Shown here piece after piece: positions 5,763-5,895 of a DNA stretch of 5,895 nucleotides. The translations under genes and the position numbers were made by a program. Below the pieces are notes generated by a model. The model saw only the letters and a program-made list of their open reading frames with translations, ran no database searches and had not been told where the DNA came from. Every line of letters starts with the position of its first letter. Within the stretch, counting starts at the first letter, position 1. The DNA comes from an uncultured Prevotella sp. (GTDB lineage: Bacteria > Bacteroidota > Bacteroidia > Bacteroidales > Bacteroidaceae), in the NCBI GenBank assembly GCA_902497035.1, contig CABVDL010000129.1:1-5895 (forward strand). The letters are read 5' to 3'.

Positions 5763-5895
5763 ATGAAATTACTTCGTGACCGTATCCTCAAGGACGGAAA
5801 GTGCTACCCCGGCGGAATACTGAAGGTAGACAAATTCATTAACCATCAGATGGACCCCAATCTGATGAAAGCTGTTGCGGTGGAACTGATACGCC
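5763..5895 (+). CDS. xpt: Xanthine phosphoribosyltransferase, 5' part
   Basis: The first 44 codons of a gene that continues past the right edge. The product would convert xanthine and PRPP to xanthosine monophosphate in the cytoplasm (purine salvage). The N-terminus is characteristic of Xpt: MKLLRDRILKDGK, then GGILKVDKFINHQMDP followed by NLMKAVAVELI, matching the ILKVD.F.NHQ.DP..M pattern of the family. The PRPP-binding loop lies outside the window, so catalytic residues cannot be checked. The ATG is fixed by the promoter just upstream and by the family N-terminus; there is no strong Shine-Dalgarno sequence, as is usual in this group. It is divergent from the phosphatase remnant and has no functional link to the efflux operon. 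Confidence 0.88.
   Translation, partial: MKLLRDRILKDGKCYPGGILKVDKFINHQMDPNLMKAVAVELIR

Overview
The window looks like a chromosomal segment from a member of the Bacteroidales, most likely Prevotella or a close relative. The evidence is four TAnnTTTG-type -7 boxes placed just upstream of genes (two with a well-spaced TTG/TTTG -33 box), weak or absent Shine-Dalgarno sequences at most starts, AT-rich intergenic DNA beside clearly GC-richer genes, and proteins that read like their Bacteroidales counterparts. I see no tRNA, rRNA, CRISPR array, insertion sequence or phage gene.

Layout. At the left edge the first four codons of a minus-strand gene leave the window, with a well-formed promoter. About 300 bases of AT-rich DNA without a gene follow. 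Then comes a minus-strand AraC-family regulator (317-1126; a longer start at 1204 is possible). Divergent from it is a three-gene tripartite efflux operon on the plus strand: a TolC-type outer-membrane factor (1301-2608), an HlyD/EmrA-type membrane fusion protein (2665-3743) and a 14-helix DHA2-like major facilitator transporter (3758-5311). The gap between regulator and operon holds back-to-back promoters and an inverted repeat that could be an operator.

Two genes are damaged. The membrane fusion gene has lost one base at about 2920-2925, which splits it into a 104-residue piece and a 255-residue piece; restoring one base gives a 359-residue protein. Right of the operon, on the minus strand, lies a remnant of a low-molecular-weight protein tyrosine phosphatase (5281-5688). 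It keeps the general-acid motif but lacks the first ~50 residues, including the catalytic P-loop, and an in-frame stop lies directly upstream. The window ends in the 5' part of xpt (xanthine phosphoribosyltransferase), which has its own promoter.

How the genes work together: the regulator probably controls the pump operon. The inner-membrane transporter would hand substrate through the fusion protein to the outer-membrane channel. If the frameshift is real, the pump is probably broken in this strain; if it is a sequencing error, the operon is intact and ordinary. I found no convincing new system; the points most worth checking are the frameshift, the beheaded phosphatase and the regulator/operon control region.
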